21,617 nt of DNA from the NCBI GenBank assembly GCA_023386795.1, contig JAEWJB010000044.1, positions 1 to 21,617 of the forward strand. The letters are read 5' to 3'. The position numbers and the translations under genes are program-made. Each line of letters opens with the position of its first letter. Positions within the stretch are counted from its first letter, which is position 1. This document shows positions 14,327 through 21,537 of the stretch, piece by piece. The stretch is from Pseudomonadota bacterium. Lineage in GTDB: Bacteria > Pseudomonadota > Gammaproteobacteria > Xanthomonadales > Xanthomonadaceae. The notes under the pieces are model-generated. The model did not search any database. It worked only from the letters and a program-made list of their open reading frames with translations, and had not been told where the DNA came from.

Positions 14327-14417
14327 GGTGCCGGCCGGGCCGGCCACCCTGCCGGCCGATGAATCCGGCCGACGCCCCGTCCCGGCCTTCATTGCCCCCA
14401 TGCAGCCTATGGGGCAA
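14327..14417 (+). other. Two stem-loops in the deacetylase-lptD gap
   Basis: Stem 1: GGTG (14327-14330) plus CCGG pairs with CCGG (14340-14343) and CACC (14345-14348) across one bulge. Stem 2: TTGCCCC...AT (14392-14401) pairs with ATGGGGCAA (14409-14417) over 9 bp with one bulged C and a 7-nt loop. GCCGGCC also occurs three times (14330, 14339, 14351). Neither stem has a direct U-tract, although TTTT occurs at 14429-14432. They could end the upstream transcript or shape the lptD leader. Confidence 0.4.
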
Positions 14418-14451
14418 GCTAGCGGCCGTTTTCCACGTCGATTCCCCCCGC

Positions 14452-16839
14452 GTGCGCCGAGCTCTTCGCCTGCTACCCCTGCCCCTGAGCATCGCCATCT
14501 GCCTGCCGGCGATGGCCGACGAAAAGCCATTGAACTGGGACCTGTGCCCGGCCGTGGAGCCGCTGCCGGGCTTCGATGGCGCCCCGCCGGCCGACAAGGC
14601 CGCCGCGGCCAACCGCCAGCAGTTGCCCACGGACGTGGAAGGTGACCAGCTCTCGGGCACCACCACGATGCCGCAGTACCAGGGCAACGTGACCCTCAAG
14701 CGCGGCGACCAGTTCCTGCACGCGGACACGCTGCGGATGGACACCGACACGGGCAACTACGTCGCCGAGGGCGACGTGCGTTACCAGGACTCCTCCTTCC
14801 GCATGGTCGCCGACCGCGCCGAGGGCAACCAGGAGACCGACACCCACAAGGTCACCAACATCCGCTACCAGCTGGTGGACCGCCGCGGCAATGGCGGCGC
14901 GCAGTCGGTGGACCTGCAGGGCTCGGTCGGGCAGATGCACCACTCCACCTATACGACCTGCGACCCCTCGCAGCCGATCTGGAAGGTGCGCGCCCCGGAG
15001 ATCGACGTCGACAACGAAGAGGGCTTCGGCACCGCGCGCAACGCCGTGCTGCAGATCGGCAAGGTGCCGGTGCTGTACATGCCGTGGTTCAAGTTCCCCA
15101 TCGACGACCGCCGCCAGACCGGCCTGCTGTACCCGCAGCTGGCGATCTCCGGCCGCAACGGCTTCGACTACACCCAGCCGATCTACCTCAACCTGGCGCC
15201 GAACTACGACGACACGTTGTACCCGCGCTACATGAGCAAGCGCGGCTTCATGCTCGACAACGAGTTCCGCTATCTCTACGAGGGCGGCCGCGGCGAACTG
15301 CGCACGGCCTACCTGCCCAACGACAAGCTGCGCGACAAGGACCGCGGCCGTGTCGAGTACGTGGGTTACCACAACGTGGACGCCCACTGGCAGGCGCGCG
15401 CCAGCCTGGCCTGGGTCAGCGACGAGCGTTACACCGAGGACTTCTCCAGCCGCCTGAACGGCGTGAGCGTGTCCAACCTGCAGAGCACCGCGGGCATCTA
15501 CGGGACCGGGGAGTTCTGGAACGCCGGCCTGATGGCCGACTACTGGCAGCTCACCGACTACACGCTCACCGAAGCCTCCCTGCCCTACAACCGGCAGCCG
15601 CGGGCCTACTTCAACTGGGACCGGCCATTCGGCCTTTTCGAAGTGGGTGTCTACAGCGAGGCCGTGCGCTTCGTCCACGACGACATCCACCCGAAGTTCA
15701 TCGACGCCGACGGCGAGTACCAGCGGACCGGCCAGGTGATCGAGCAGGCGGGGGGTTCGCGCCTTGACCTCAAGCCCTATGTGTCGATGCCGCTGGCCGG
15801 CGCGGCCTGGTACGTCACCCCGACCCTGGCCTACCGCTATACCGCCTACCAGCTCGACCGCGAGCTGGCCGAGCAGCTGCGCGCCACCGGCGGCGACGGC
15901 GACCGCTCGCCGACCCGCAGCCTGCCCATCGCCAGCCTGGACGCCGGCCTGTTCTTCGACCGCGAGGTCAACCTCGGCGGCCAGTCCTACCTCAACACCC
16001 TCGAGCCGCGGCTGTATTACCTGTACACCCCGTACCGGGACCAGGACGACCTGCCGCTGTTCGATACCCGCGCCTTCACCTTCAGCTGGGGCCAGCTGTT
16101 CCGCGATAGCCGCTATACCGGCGCCGACCGCCAGAACGACGCCAACCAGCTGACCGTGGCGGTCACCAGCCGCCTGCTGCGCCAGTCCGACGGCCGCGAG
16201 AAGCTCTCCGTCAGCCTGGGCCAGATCCTCTACTTCGAGGACTCGCGCGTCACGCTCAACAGCAGCGAGCCGCCGGTCGAGCAGGGCAAGTCGGCCTGGG
16301 TGACCGACGTCAACTACATGATCAACGACCGCTGGACGCTGGGCGCGACCTACCAGTGGAACCCGAACTACCGCCAGGAAGACCTGGCGAGCTTCCGCAC
16401 GCGCTACCTGCTGGGCAACGACGGCATCGTCAACCTGTCCTACCGCTACCGCCGCAACACCACCGACAACACCGACCAGCTCAAGCAGGCCGATTTCTCC
16501 TTCCTGTACCCGATCAACCCCACCTGGAGCGTGGTCGGCCGCTACTACTACTCGCTGCTGGACAGCAAGCCGCTGGAAATCATCGGCGGCGTGCAGTGGG
16601 ACAGCTGCTGCCTGGCGGTACGGGCCCTGGCCCGCCGCTACGTGCGCAACCGCGAGGGCGAGATGAACAACTCCTTCCAGCTGGAGTTCGTGCTCAAGGG
16701 TCTGGGCTCGGCCGGCCAGGACACGGAGCGCACTTTGCGCCGTGCTATTCTCGGCTATTACCGCGACGACCTGTATCTGGTCCCGCCCAGCAACACCTCG
16801 ACCAATCCGGACGATTACGATCCGAACCAGATTCCATGA
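14452..16839 (+). CDS. lptD: LPS-assembly outer-membrane protein LptD
   Basis: 795-residue outer-membrane beta-barrel that, with LptE, inserts lipopolysaccharide into the outer leaflet. The signal peptide (residues 1-22, ending AMA) precedes an LptA-like periplasmic domain (about 60-200; LSGTTTMPQYQGNVTLKRGD, then NYVAEGDVRYQD) and a long barrel rich in aromatic beta-strands to the C-terminus. The four-cysteine pattern needed for LptD maturation is intact: Cys32, Cys170 and the pair Cys719-Cys720 (WDSCCLAVRA). I place the start at GTG 14452, where the signal peptide begins (VRRALRLLPL) and where Xanthomonas proteins begin; an in-frame ATG at 14359 would add 31 residues before the signal peptide. 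No Shine-Dalgarno is evident. Its TGA overlaps the surA ATG. Confidence 0.95.
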   Translation: MRRALRLLPLPLSIAICLPAMADEKPLNWDLCPAVEPLPGFDGAPPADKAAAANRQQLPTDVEGDQLSGTTTMPQYQGNVTLKRGDQFLHADTLRMDTDTGNYVAEGDVRYQDSSFRMVADRAEGNQETDTHKVTNIRYQLVDRRGNGGAQSVDLQGSVGQMHHSTYTTCDPSQPIWKVRAPEIDVDNEEGFGTARNAVLQIGKVPVLYMPWFKFPIDDRRQTGLLYPQLAISGRNGFDYTQPIYLNLAPNYDDTLYPRYMSKRGFMLDNEFRYLYEGGRGELRTAYLPNDKLRDKDRGRVEYVGYHNVDAHWQARASLAWVSDERYTEDFSSRLNGVSVSNLQSTAGIYGTGEFWNAGLMADYWQLTDYTLTEASLPYNRQPRAYFNWDRPFGLFEVGVYSEAVRFVHDDIHPKFIDADGEYQRTGQVIEQAGGSRLDLKPYVSMPLAGAAWYVTPTLAYRYTAYQLDRELAEQLRATGGDGDRSPTRSLPIASLDAGLFFDREVNLGGQSYLNTLEPRLYYLYTPYRDQDDLPLFDTRAFTFSWGQLFRDSRYTGADRQNDANQLTVAVTSRLLRQSDGREKLSVSLGQILYFEDSRVTLNSSEPPVEQGKSAWVTDVNYMINDRWTLGATYQWNPNYRQEDLASFRTRYLLGNDGIVNLSYRYRRNTTDNTDQLKQADFSFLYPINPTWSVVGRYYYSLLDSKPLEIIGGVQWDSCCLAVRALARRYVRNREGEMNNSFQLEFVLKGLGSAGQDTERTLRRAILGYYRDDLYLVPPSNTSTNPDDYDPNQIP

Positions 16840-18212
16840 CCAGACTCTTTCCTGCTTTCCTCGCTTCGCTGCTGGTCGTGGCCAGTGCCCTTCCGCCCTC
16901 CGCCACGGCCCAGGACGCCTCCCAGCCACTGGACCGCATCGCCGCCATCGTCGATGAGGACGTGATCCTGCAGAGCGAGCTGGACCGGGCCATCGTCAAT
17001 GTGCGCAGCCAGTACGCCGGCCGCGAGAACCAGCTGCCGCCGGCCGACGTGCTGCAGCGCCAGGTGCTCGAGCGACTGGTGCTGGTCAAGCTGCAGGTGG
17101 CCCGCGCCGAGGGCAGCGGCATCAAGGTCAGCGACGACGAACTGAACCGCGCCATCGGCAGCATCGCCCAGCAGAACGGCACCAGCGTGGATGGCCTGCG
17201 CCAGAAGCTGGCTGCCGACGGCCTGTCCTACGCCGATTTCCGCCGCTCGGTACGCGAGGAAATCACTGTCCAGCGCCTGCGCCAGAGCTTCGCCCAGAGC
17301 CGTGTCTCGGTCAGCGAAGGCGAGGTGGACGCCGCCATGGCCCAGCAGGCCGGCAACGGCACCCAGTACCACCTGGCCCACATCCTGGTGGGCCTGCCGG
17401 AAGGCGCCACCGCTGCGCAGATCGCCACCGGACAGCAGAAGATCGACGGCGTGAAGAGCCTGATCGACAAGGGCGAGCTGGATTTCTCCGCCGCCGCGGT
17501 GCGCTACTCCGACAGCCCCAACGCGCTGGAAGGCGGCGACCTGGGCTGGCGTGCGGCCGACGAGATTCCCAACGCGTTCGCCCAGCTCATCAAGGACATG
17601 CAGCCCGGCCAGGTGGTCGGCCCGCTGCGCGGTCCGAGCGGCTTCCAGCTGTTGAAGCTGGTCGAGGTACGCACCGGCAGCACCAATGCGCCCACGCAGA
17701 TGGCCACCGAGTACCACGCCCGCCACATCCTGGTGCGCGTCAACGAGAACCAGAGCGATGCGGCCGCCAAGGCCAAGATCGACACCCTGCGTGCCCGCAT
17801 CGAAGGCGGCGCCGACTTCCAGGCCGTGGCCAAGGAGTCCTCCGAGGACGCCAACAGCCGTGGCCAGGGCGGCGACCTGGGCTGGTTCCCGGCCGATGCC
17901 TTCGGCCCGGATTTCGGCCGCCAGGTCACCTCGCTCAACGACGGCGGCGTGTCGCAGCCGTTCCGTACTGAAGCCGGCTGGCACGTGGTGCAGCTGGTGG
18001 GCCGCCGCGAGACCGACGTGGGCAACGAGAACCAGCGCGCCCAGGTCCGCGAGACCATCGGCCGCCGCAAGCTGGAAGACGAGTACAACCGCTTCCTGCA
18101 GGAAATGCGCGGCGAGGCCTACGTGAGCTTCCGCACCGGCGACCGCGCCGACGAGAACGCCACCGCCCAGCCGACGCCGGGCGCCGCGCCGACGCCTGCA
18201 CCCGGCCACTGA
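16836..18212 (+). CDS. surA: Periplasmic chaperone / peptidyl-prolyl isomerase SurA
   Basis: 458-residue periplasmic chaperone that escorts unfolded outer-membrane proteins, LptD among its clients, to the BAM complex. A Sec signal (residues 1-25, ending SATA) is followed by the SurA N-terminal domain (about 30-165; LDRIAAIVDEDVILQSELD) and two parvulin domains, P1 about 177-280 (QYHLAHILVGLPEG, then GGDLGWRAADEIPNAF) and P2 about 292-390 (EYHARHILVRVNEN, then GGDLGWFPADAFGPDF). A C-terminal helix and a Pro/Ala-rich tail complete it. It is slightly longer than the E. coli protein (428). The start shares ATGA with the lptD stop, so the two are probably coupled. PdxA starts 3 nt after its TGA. 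Confidence 0.96.
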   Translation: MTRLFPAFLASLLVVASALPPSATAQDASQPLDRIAAIVDEDVILQSELDRAIVNVRSQYAGRENQLPPADVLQRQVLERLVLVKLQVARAEGSGIKVSDDELNRAIGSIAQQNGTSVDGLRQKLAADGLSYADFRRSVREEITVQRLRQSFAQSRVSVSEGEVDAAMAQQAGNGTQYHLAHILVGLPEGATAAQIATGQQKIDGVKSLIDKGELDFSAAAVRYSDSPNALEGGDLGWRAADEIPNAFAQLIKDMQPGQVVGPLRGPSGFQLLKLVEVRTGSTNAPTQMATEYHARHILVRVNENQSDAAAKAKIDTLRARIEGGADFQAVAKESSEDANSRGQGGDLGWFPADAFGPDFGRQVTSLNDGGVSQPFRTEAGWHVVQLVGRRETDVGNENQRAQVRETIGRRKLEDEYNRFLQEMRGEAYVSFRTGDRADENATAQPTPGAAPTPAPGH

Positions 18213-18215
18213 GCC

Positions 18216-19205
18216 GTGGATCTGCCCGCCCTCGCGCTGGTACCGGGCGAGCCGGCGGGCATCGGGCCGGAACTGTGCCTGCGCCTGATCCAGCAGCCGC
18301 GCCCCGATTGCCGGCTGCTTGCCTTTTGCGATCCCGACACCCTCGCCCAGGCGGCCACCGCACTGGGCCTGCCGTTCCGCGCGCTGCCGCCTGACGCCAC
18401 GCCCGAGCGCCCCGGCGACCTGGCCGTGCAGCCCGTTGCGCTGGCACGCCCGGCGCGTCCCGGCCACACCGACCCCGCCAATGCCGCCGCCGTGATCGCC
18501 GCCCTGCACCAGGGCGCGGCCGCGTGCCTGGAGGGTAGGCTGGATGGCATCGTCACCGGCCCGGTGCACAAGGCGGTCATCAACGAAGGCGGCATCGCCT
18601 ATACCGGCACGACCGAACTGCTGGCCACCCAGGCCGCGGCCGACGTGGTGATGATGCTGGCCAACGACATCGTGCGCGTCGCCCTGGTCACCACCCATCT
18701 GCCGCTGCGCGCGGTGGCCGACGCCGTTACGGGCCCTGCGCTGACTCGTTGCCTGGACATCACCTGGCACGCGCTGCGCCGCGACTTCGGCCTGGACGCG
18801 CCGTGCATCGCCGTGCTGGGGCTGAACCCGCACGCCGGCGAGGACGGCCACCTGGGCCGCGAGGAGCTGGACGTGATGATCCCGGCACTGGACGCGCTAC
18901 GTGCACGGGGCATGGACCTCGTCGGCCCGCTGCCCGCCGATACCGCCTTCCTGCCGCAGAAGCTGCGTGGGTTCGACGCGGTGGTGGCGATGTACCACGA
19001 CCAGGGACTGCCGGTGCTCAAGTACAGCGGCTTCGAGCAGGCGGTGAACATCACCCTCGGCCTGCCCTACCCCCGCGTGGCGGTGGACCACGGCACCGCA
19101 TTGGACCTGGCCGGCCGCGGTGTCGCCGACCCGTCCAGCCTGCTCGCCGCCACCGCGCTGTGCGCGCGCCTGGCCGCCGCCCGCAGGCGCACGCGCGCCG
19201 CCTGA
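18216..19205 (+). CDS. pdxA: 4-hydroxythreonine-4-phosphate dehydrogenase PdxA
   Basis: 329-residue NAD-dependent, metal-binding dehydrogenase of the DXP-dependent vitamin B6 pathway, converting 4-phosphohydroxy-threonine toward the substrate of PdxJ. The N-terminus ALVPGEPAGIGPEL (residues 7-20) is characteristic. The three metal-ligand histidines are His161 (TTHLPL), His206 (LNPHAGEDG) and His261 (MYHDQG), followed by the family's LPVLKY and VDHGTALD. One oddity: the substrate-binding GHTE of E. coli reads GTTE here (131-134). The start is GTG at 18216, 3 nt after the surA stop. A 7-bp hairpin with the stop at the edge of its loop follows. Confidence 0.95.
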   Translation: MDLPALALVPGEPAGIGPELCLRLIQQPRPDCRLLAFCDPDTLAQAATALGLPFRALPPDATPERPGDLAVQPVALARPARPGHTDPANAAAVIAALHQGAAACLEGRLDGIVTGPVHKAVINEGGIAYTGTTELLATQAAADVVMMLANDIVRVALVTTHLPLRAVADAVTGPALTRCLDITWHALRRDFGLDAPCIAVLGLNPHAGEDGHLGREELDVMIPALDALRARGMDLVGPLPADTAFLPQKLRGFDAVVAMYHDQGLPVLKYSGFEQAVNITLGLPYPRVAVDHGTALDLAGRGVADPSSLLAATALCARLAAARRRTRAA

Positions 19206-19218
19206 GCCGCTGGCGGCG
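19196..19218 (+). terminator. GC-rich hairpin at the pdxA stop codon
   Basis: CGCCGCC (19196-19202) and GGCGGCG (19212-19218) pair perfectly with a 9-nt loop that begins with the TGA stop (19203-19205). It is followed by GAATTCC rather than a U-tract. A separate promoter for ksgA appears 30 bp downstream, so partial termination here is plausible. Confidence 0.45.
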
Positions 19219-19248
19219 GAATTCCGTCGCAAGTCACGCCTGAACCTC

Positions 19249-19254
19249 TAGAAT
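19249..19254 (+). promoter_or_regulatory. Candidate -10 element for ksgA (leaderless start)
   Basis: TAGAAT matches the -10 consensus at four of six positions, including the key T, A and final T, and ends 6 nt before the ksgA ATG. No Shine-Dalgarno lies between, so transcription would start at about the A of ATG. Confidence 0.45.
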
Positions 19255-19260
19255 TTCCGG

Positions 19261-20073
19261 ATGAACCGTCCGCTTCCCCCCACGCCGACGACCGGCTTCA
19301 GCGCCCCGGCGAAGAAATCGCTGGGCCAGCACTTCCTGGCCGACCGCCACTACATCGACCGCATCGTCCAGGCCGTGGACCCCAAGCCGGGCCAACGCCT
19401 GGTGGAGATCGGCCCCGGCCAGGGCGCCATCACCCTGCCGCTGCTGCGCCGCCACGGCGAACTGACGGTGATCGAGTTCGACCGCGACCTGATCGCCCCG
19501 CTCACCGAAGCGGCCGCGCCGATCGGCGCGCTGACCATCATCCATCGCGACGTCTTGTCGGTGGATTTCACGGCGCTGGCGTCCGGCACGCCGATCCGCC
19601 TGGTCGGCAACCTGCCCTACAACATCTCATCGCCCATCCTGTTCCATGCGCTGGACCATGCCGGCGCGATCGCCGACATGCATTTCATGCTGCAGAAGGA
19701 AGTGGTCGACCGCATGGCGGCCGCGCCGGGCAGCAAGGTCTATGGCCGGCTGAGCGTGATGCTGCAGGCATGGTGCGAGGTGACCTCGCTGTTCGTGGTG
19801 CCGCCGGGGGCATTCCGCCCGCCGCCGAAGGTGGATTCGGCCGTGGCCCGGCTGGTGCCTCGCCCCGCTTCGGAAGTGGGTATCAACGACCGCAAGCGCT
19901 TCGCCGATGTCGTGCGCGCGGCCTTCGGGCAGCGCCGCAAGACACTGCGCAACGCATTGAACGGCGTGTGCGACGCACGCCACTTCGAGGCCGCTGGGGT
20001 GCGCGCCGAGGCGCGTGCCGAGCAGCTGGAAGTGGCCGATTTCATCCGGCTGGCGAACGTGGTGGTGGATTGA
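19261..20073 (+). CDS. rsmA: 16S rRNA (adenine(1518)-N6/adenine(1519)-N6)-dimethyltransferase RsmA/KsgA
   Basis: 270-residue SAM-dependent enzyme (also called KsgA) that dimethylates A1518 and A1519 near the 3' end of 16S rRNA during small-subunit assembly; loss gives kasugamycin resistance. Visible motifs are KKSLGQHFLAD at residues 18-28, the SAM motif EIGPGQG at 49-55, EFD at 72-74 and the catalytic NLPY at 117-120. The C-terminal region (about 190-270) includes the typical FRPPPKVDSAV and FGQRRKTLRNAL segments. The first 16 residues form a Pro/Thr-rich tail. The ATG has no Shine-Dalgarno but follows a -10-like TAGAAT by 6 nt. It keeps its usual place between pdxA and apaG. Confidence 0.96.
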   Translation: MNRPLPPTPTTGFSAPAKKSLGQHFLADRHYIDRIVQAVDPKPGQRLVEIGPGQGAITLPLLRRHGELTVIEFDRDLIAPLTEAAAPIGALTIIHRDVLSVDFTALASGTPIRLVGNLPYNISSPILFHALDHAGAIADMHFMLQKEVVDRMAAAPGSKVYGRLSVMLQAWCEVTSLFVVPPGAFRPPPKVDSAVARLVPRPASEVGINDRKRFADVVRAAFGQRRKTLRNALNGVCDARHFEAAGVRAEARAEQLEVADFIRLANVVVD

Positions 20074-20095
20074 CGTGACGCAGATGCGCTTTGCA

Positions 20096-20101
20096 TACAC
20101 T
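20096..20101 (+). promoter_or_regulatory. Candidate -10 element for apaG
   Basis: TACACT ends 6 nt before the apaG ATG at 20108. TTGACG (20070-20075) resembles a -35, overlaps the ksgA stop, and lies 20 nt upstream, longer than usual. No Shine-Dalgarno is visible, so a leaderless start is possible. Confidence 0.3.
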
Positions 20102-20107
20102 GACCCC

Positions 20108-20491
20108 ATGTCCGCCGCCCCGCGCTACCAGATCCAGGTCGAGGTCCGGCCGCGATTCGTCGATGACCCCAGCGCCGCCGAGCGTGGGCGCTACGCATTC
20201 GCCTACGACATCCGCATCGTCAATACCGGCGACGTCGGTGCGCGCCTGGTGGCGCGCCACTGGGAGATCGACCACGGCAATGGCCGGATCGAGCACGTGG
20301 ATGGCGAAGGCGTGGTCGGCGAACAGCCGTGGCTGCGGCCCGGCGAGGATTTCCGCTACACCTCGGCGGTGCTGATCGATACCGAGGATGGCCGGATGCA
20401 GGGCCACTACGACCTGGTGGCCGACGACGGCACCCCCTTCACCGCGCCGATTGCCGCCTTCGTGCTGGCAACGCCCCGGACGCTGCACTGA
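20108..20491 (+). CDS. apaG: ApaG (Co2+/Mg2+ efflux-type protein)
   Basis: 127-residue protein made of the single ApaG beta-sandwich domain (fibronectin-III-like). Family landmarks are IQVEVRPRFVDDPSAA near the start, FAYDIRIVNTGDVGARLVARHW (about 35-56), GNGRIEHVDGEGVVGEQPWLRPGEDFRYTS (about 58-87) and GHYDLVADDGTPFTAPIAAF near the end. Its biochemical role is unclear; bacterial ApaG has been linked to Co2+ resistance/Mg2+ efflux and binds pyrophosphates in some species. The start at 20108 gives the usual length; a longer in-frame opening upstream lies in the ksgA coding region. ApaH begins 10 nt after its stop. Confidence 0.95.
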   Translation: MSAAPRYQIQVEVRPRFVDDPSAAERGRYAFAYDIRIVNTGDVGARLVARHWEIDHGNGRIEHVDGEGVVGEQPWLRPGEDFRYTSAVLIDTEDGRMQGHYDLVADDGTPFTAPIAAFVLATPRTLH

Positions 20492-20501
20492 GGGCCCGGG
20501 C

Positions 20502-21470
20502 ATGAGCGTATGGGCGATTGGCGACCTGCAGGGCTGCTACGACGTGACCCAGCGGTTGCTGGAGAAGATCCGCTTCGATCCGGCAGTGGACCGGCTGTGG
20601 TTCTGCGGCGACCTGGTGAACCGCGGTGGGCAGTCGCTGGAGACGCTGCGGCTGGTGCATTCGCTGCGCGAGCAGAGCGTGGTGGTGCTGGGCAACCATG
20701 ACCTGTCGCTGCTGGCGGTGGGAGCGCGTTCGGAAGAGGAACAACGCAAGGTCAATCCGGACCTGCTGCGGGTGGTGCAGGCGGAAGACCGCGACGTGCT
20801 GCTGGACTGGCTGCGGATGCAGAAGCTGGTGCATGCCGATCGCGAGCTGGGCTGGATGATGGTGCATGCGGGCCTGGCACCGAAGTGGACCACGCAGCTG
20901 GCCGAGAAGCATGCGCGCGAGGTGGAGCAGCAGTTGCAGGGAAATGCGTACCGCAAGCTGCTGCGCAACATGTACGGCGACAGGCCAAGCTGGTCGCCGG
21001 GGCTGAGCGGGCACGACCGCAGCCGGGCGATCATCAACCTGCTCACGCGCATGCGCTACTGCACGCCGCGAGGGCGCATCGCCAACGAGGATAAGGGCAC
21101 GCCGGGGACGCAGGCGCAAGGCTTGTATCCGTGGTTCGAGGTGCCCGGGCGCGTGGAGCGCGACCTGAAGATCGTCTGCGGCCATTGGTCCACGCTGGGG
21201 CTGACGATCACCCAGGGCGTGCATGCCATCGATACCGGGGCGGTGTGGGGCGGCAAGCTCACCGCGCTGCAGCTCGATACCGAGGAGCTGCGCGTGGTGC
21301 AGGTGCCGGGGCGCGAGGTCGAAGGGCCGCCGCCGATTCCGCGTGCGCCGCGGGCACCGCGCGAGGGGCAACGGCAGCAGCCGCATCGACGCGGTGGGCG
21401 GCCGTCAGGCCAGGGTGGGCAGAAGCCACAGGCTGCGGGTTCTTCCGAGCCGGGTGCTGAGCAGGAGTGA
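20502..21470 (+). CDS. apaH: Symmetrical bis(5'-nucleosyl)-tetraphosphatase ApaH
   Basis: 322-residue metallophosphatase that splits Ap4A symmetrically into two ADP, controlling the alarmone pool and, in E. coli, removing Np4 caps from RNA. Metallophosphatase motifs are GDLQG at residues 7-11, GDLVNRG at 36-42, GNHD at 64-67, and later histidines VHAG (His122) and CGHW (His228). After about residue 272 comes a Pro/Arg/Gly/Gln-rich, probably disordered tail of about 50 residues (PPIPRAPRAPREGQ, then HRRGGRPSGQGGQ) ending in acidic residues; E. coli ApaH (about 280 residues) lacks it. The start ATG 20502 is 10 nt after apaG. It is the last gene of the cluster. Confidence 0.96.
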   Translation: MSVWAIGDLQGCYDVTQRLLEKIRFDPAVDRLWFCGDLVNRGGQSLETLRLVHSLREQSVVVLGNHDLSLLAVGARSEEEQRKVNPDLLRVVQAEDRDVLLDWLRMQKLVHADRELGWMMVHAGLAPKWTTQLAEKHAREVEQQLQGNAYRKLLRNMYGDRPSWSPGLSGHDRSRAIINLLTRMRYCTPRGRIANEDKGTPGTQAQGLYPWFEVPGRVERDLKIVCGHWSTLGLTITQGVHAIDTGAVWGGKLTALQLDTEELRVVQVPGREVEGPPPIPRAPRAPREGQRQQPHRRGGRPSGQGGQKPQAAGSSEPGAEQE

Positions 21471-21508
21471 GGTGGCTTCCTGGCGGATTTCGTCAAGGCC
21501 CCTCACTC
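21465..21508 (+). terminator. Inverted repeat at the apaH stop
   Basis: GAGTGAGG (21465-21472), which includes the apaH TGA, is the exact inverse of CCTCACTC (21501-21508), with a 28-nt spacer. The long loop and lack of a U-tract make termination uncertain; it may instead be part of the repeat-rich intergenic region. Confidence 0.3.
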
Positions 21509-21537
21509 GAACCCTGTCGCGCGGTGACCGGGACGCA

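Noticed and set aside
14330..14357. Three GCCGGCC copies as a regulatory direct repeat
   Set aside because: Seven-base GC-only palindromes are expected often at this GC content, and spacing is unequal (9 and 12 nt); kept only as part of the stem-loop description.
14473..16929. An 818-codon open frame antisense to lptD
   Set aside because: Its translation is Val/Ala/Gln/His-rich without motifs; it mirrors codon-position GC bias of lptD, which is unambiguous on the other strand.
16815..18851. A 678-codon open frame antisense to surA and pdxA
   Set aside because: It spans two certain plus-strand genes and their junction, with no recognisable domain; a high-GC artefact.
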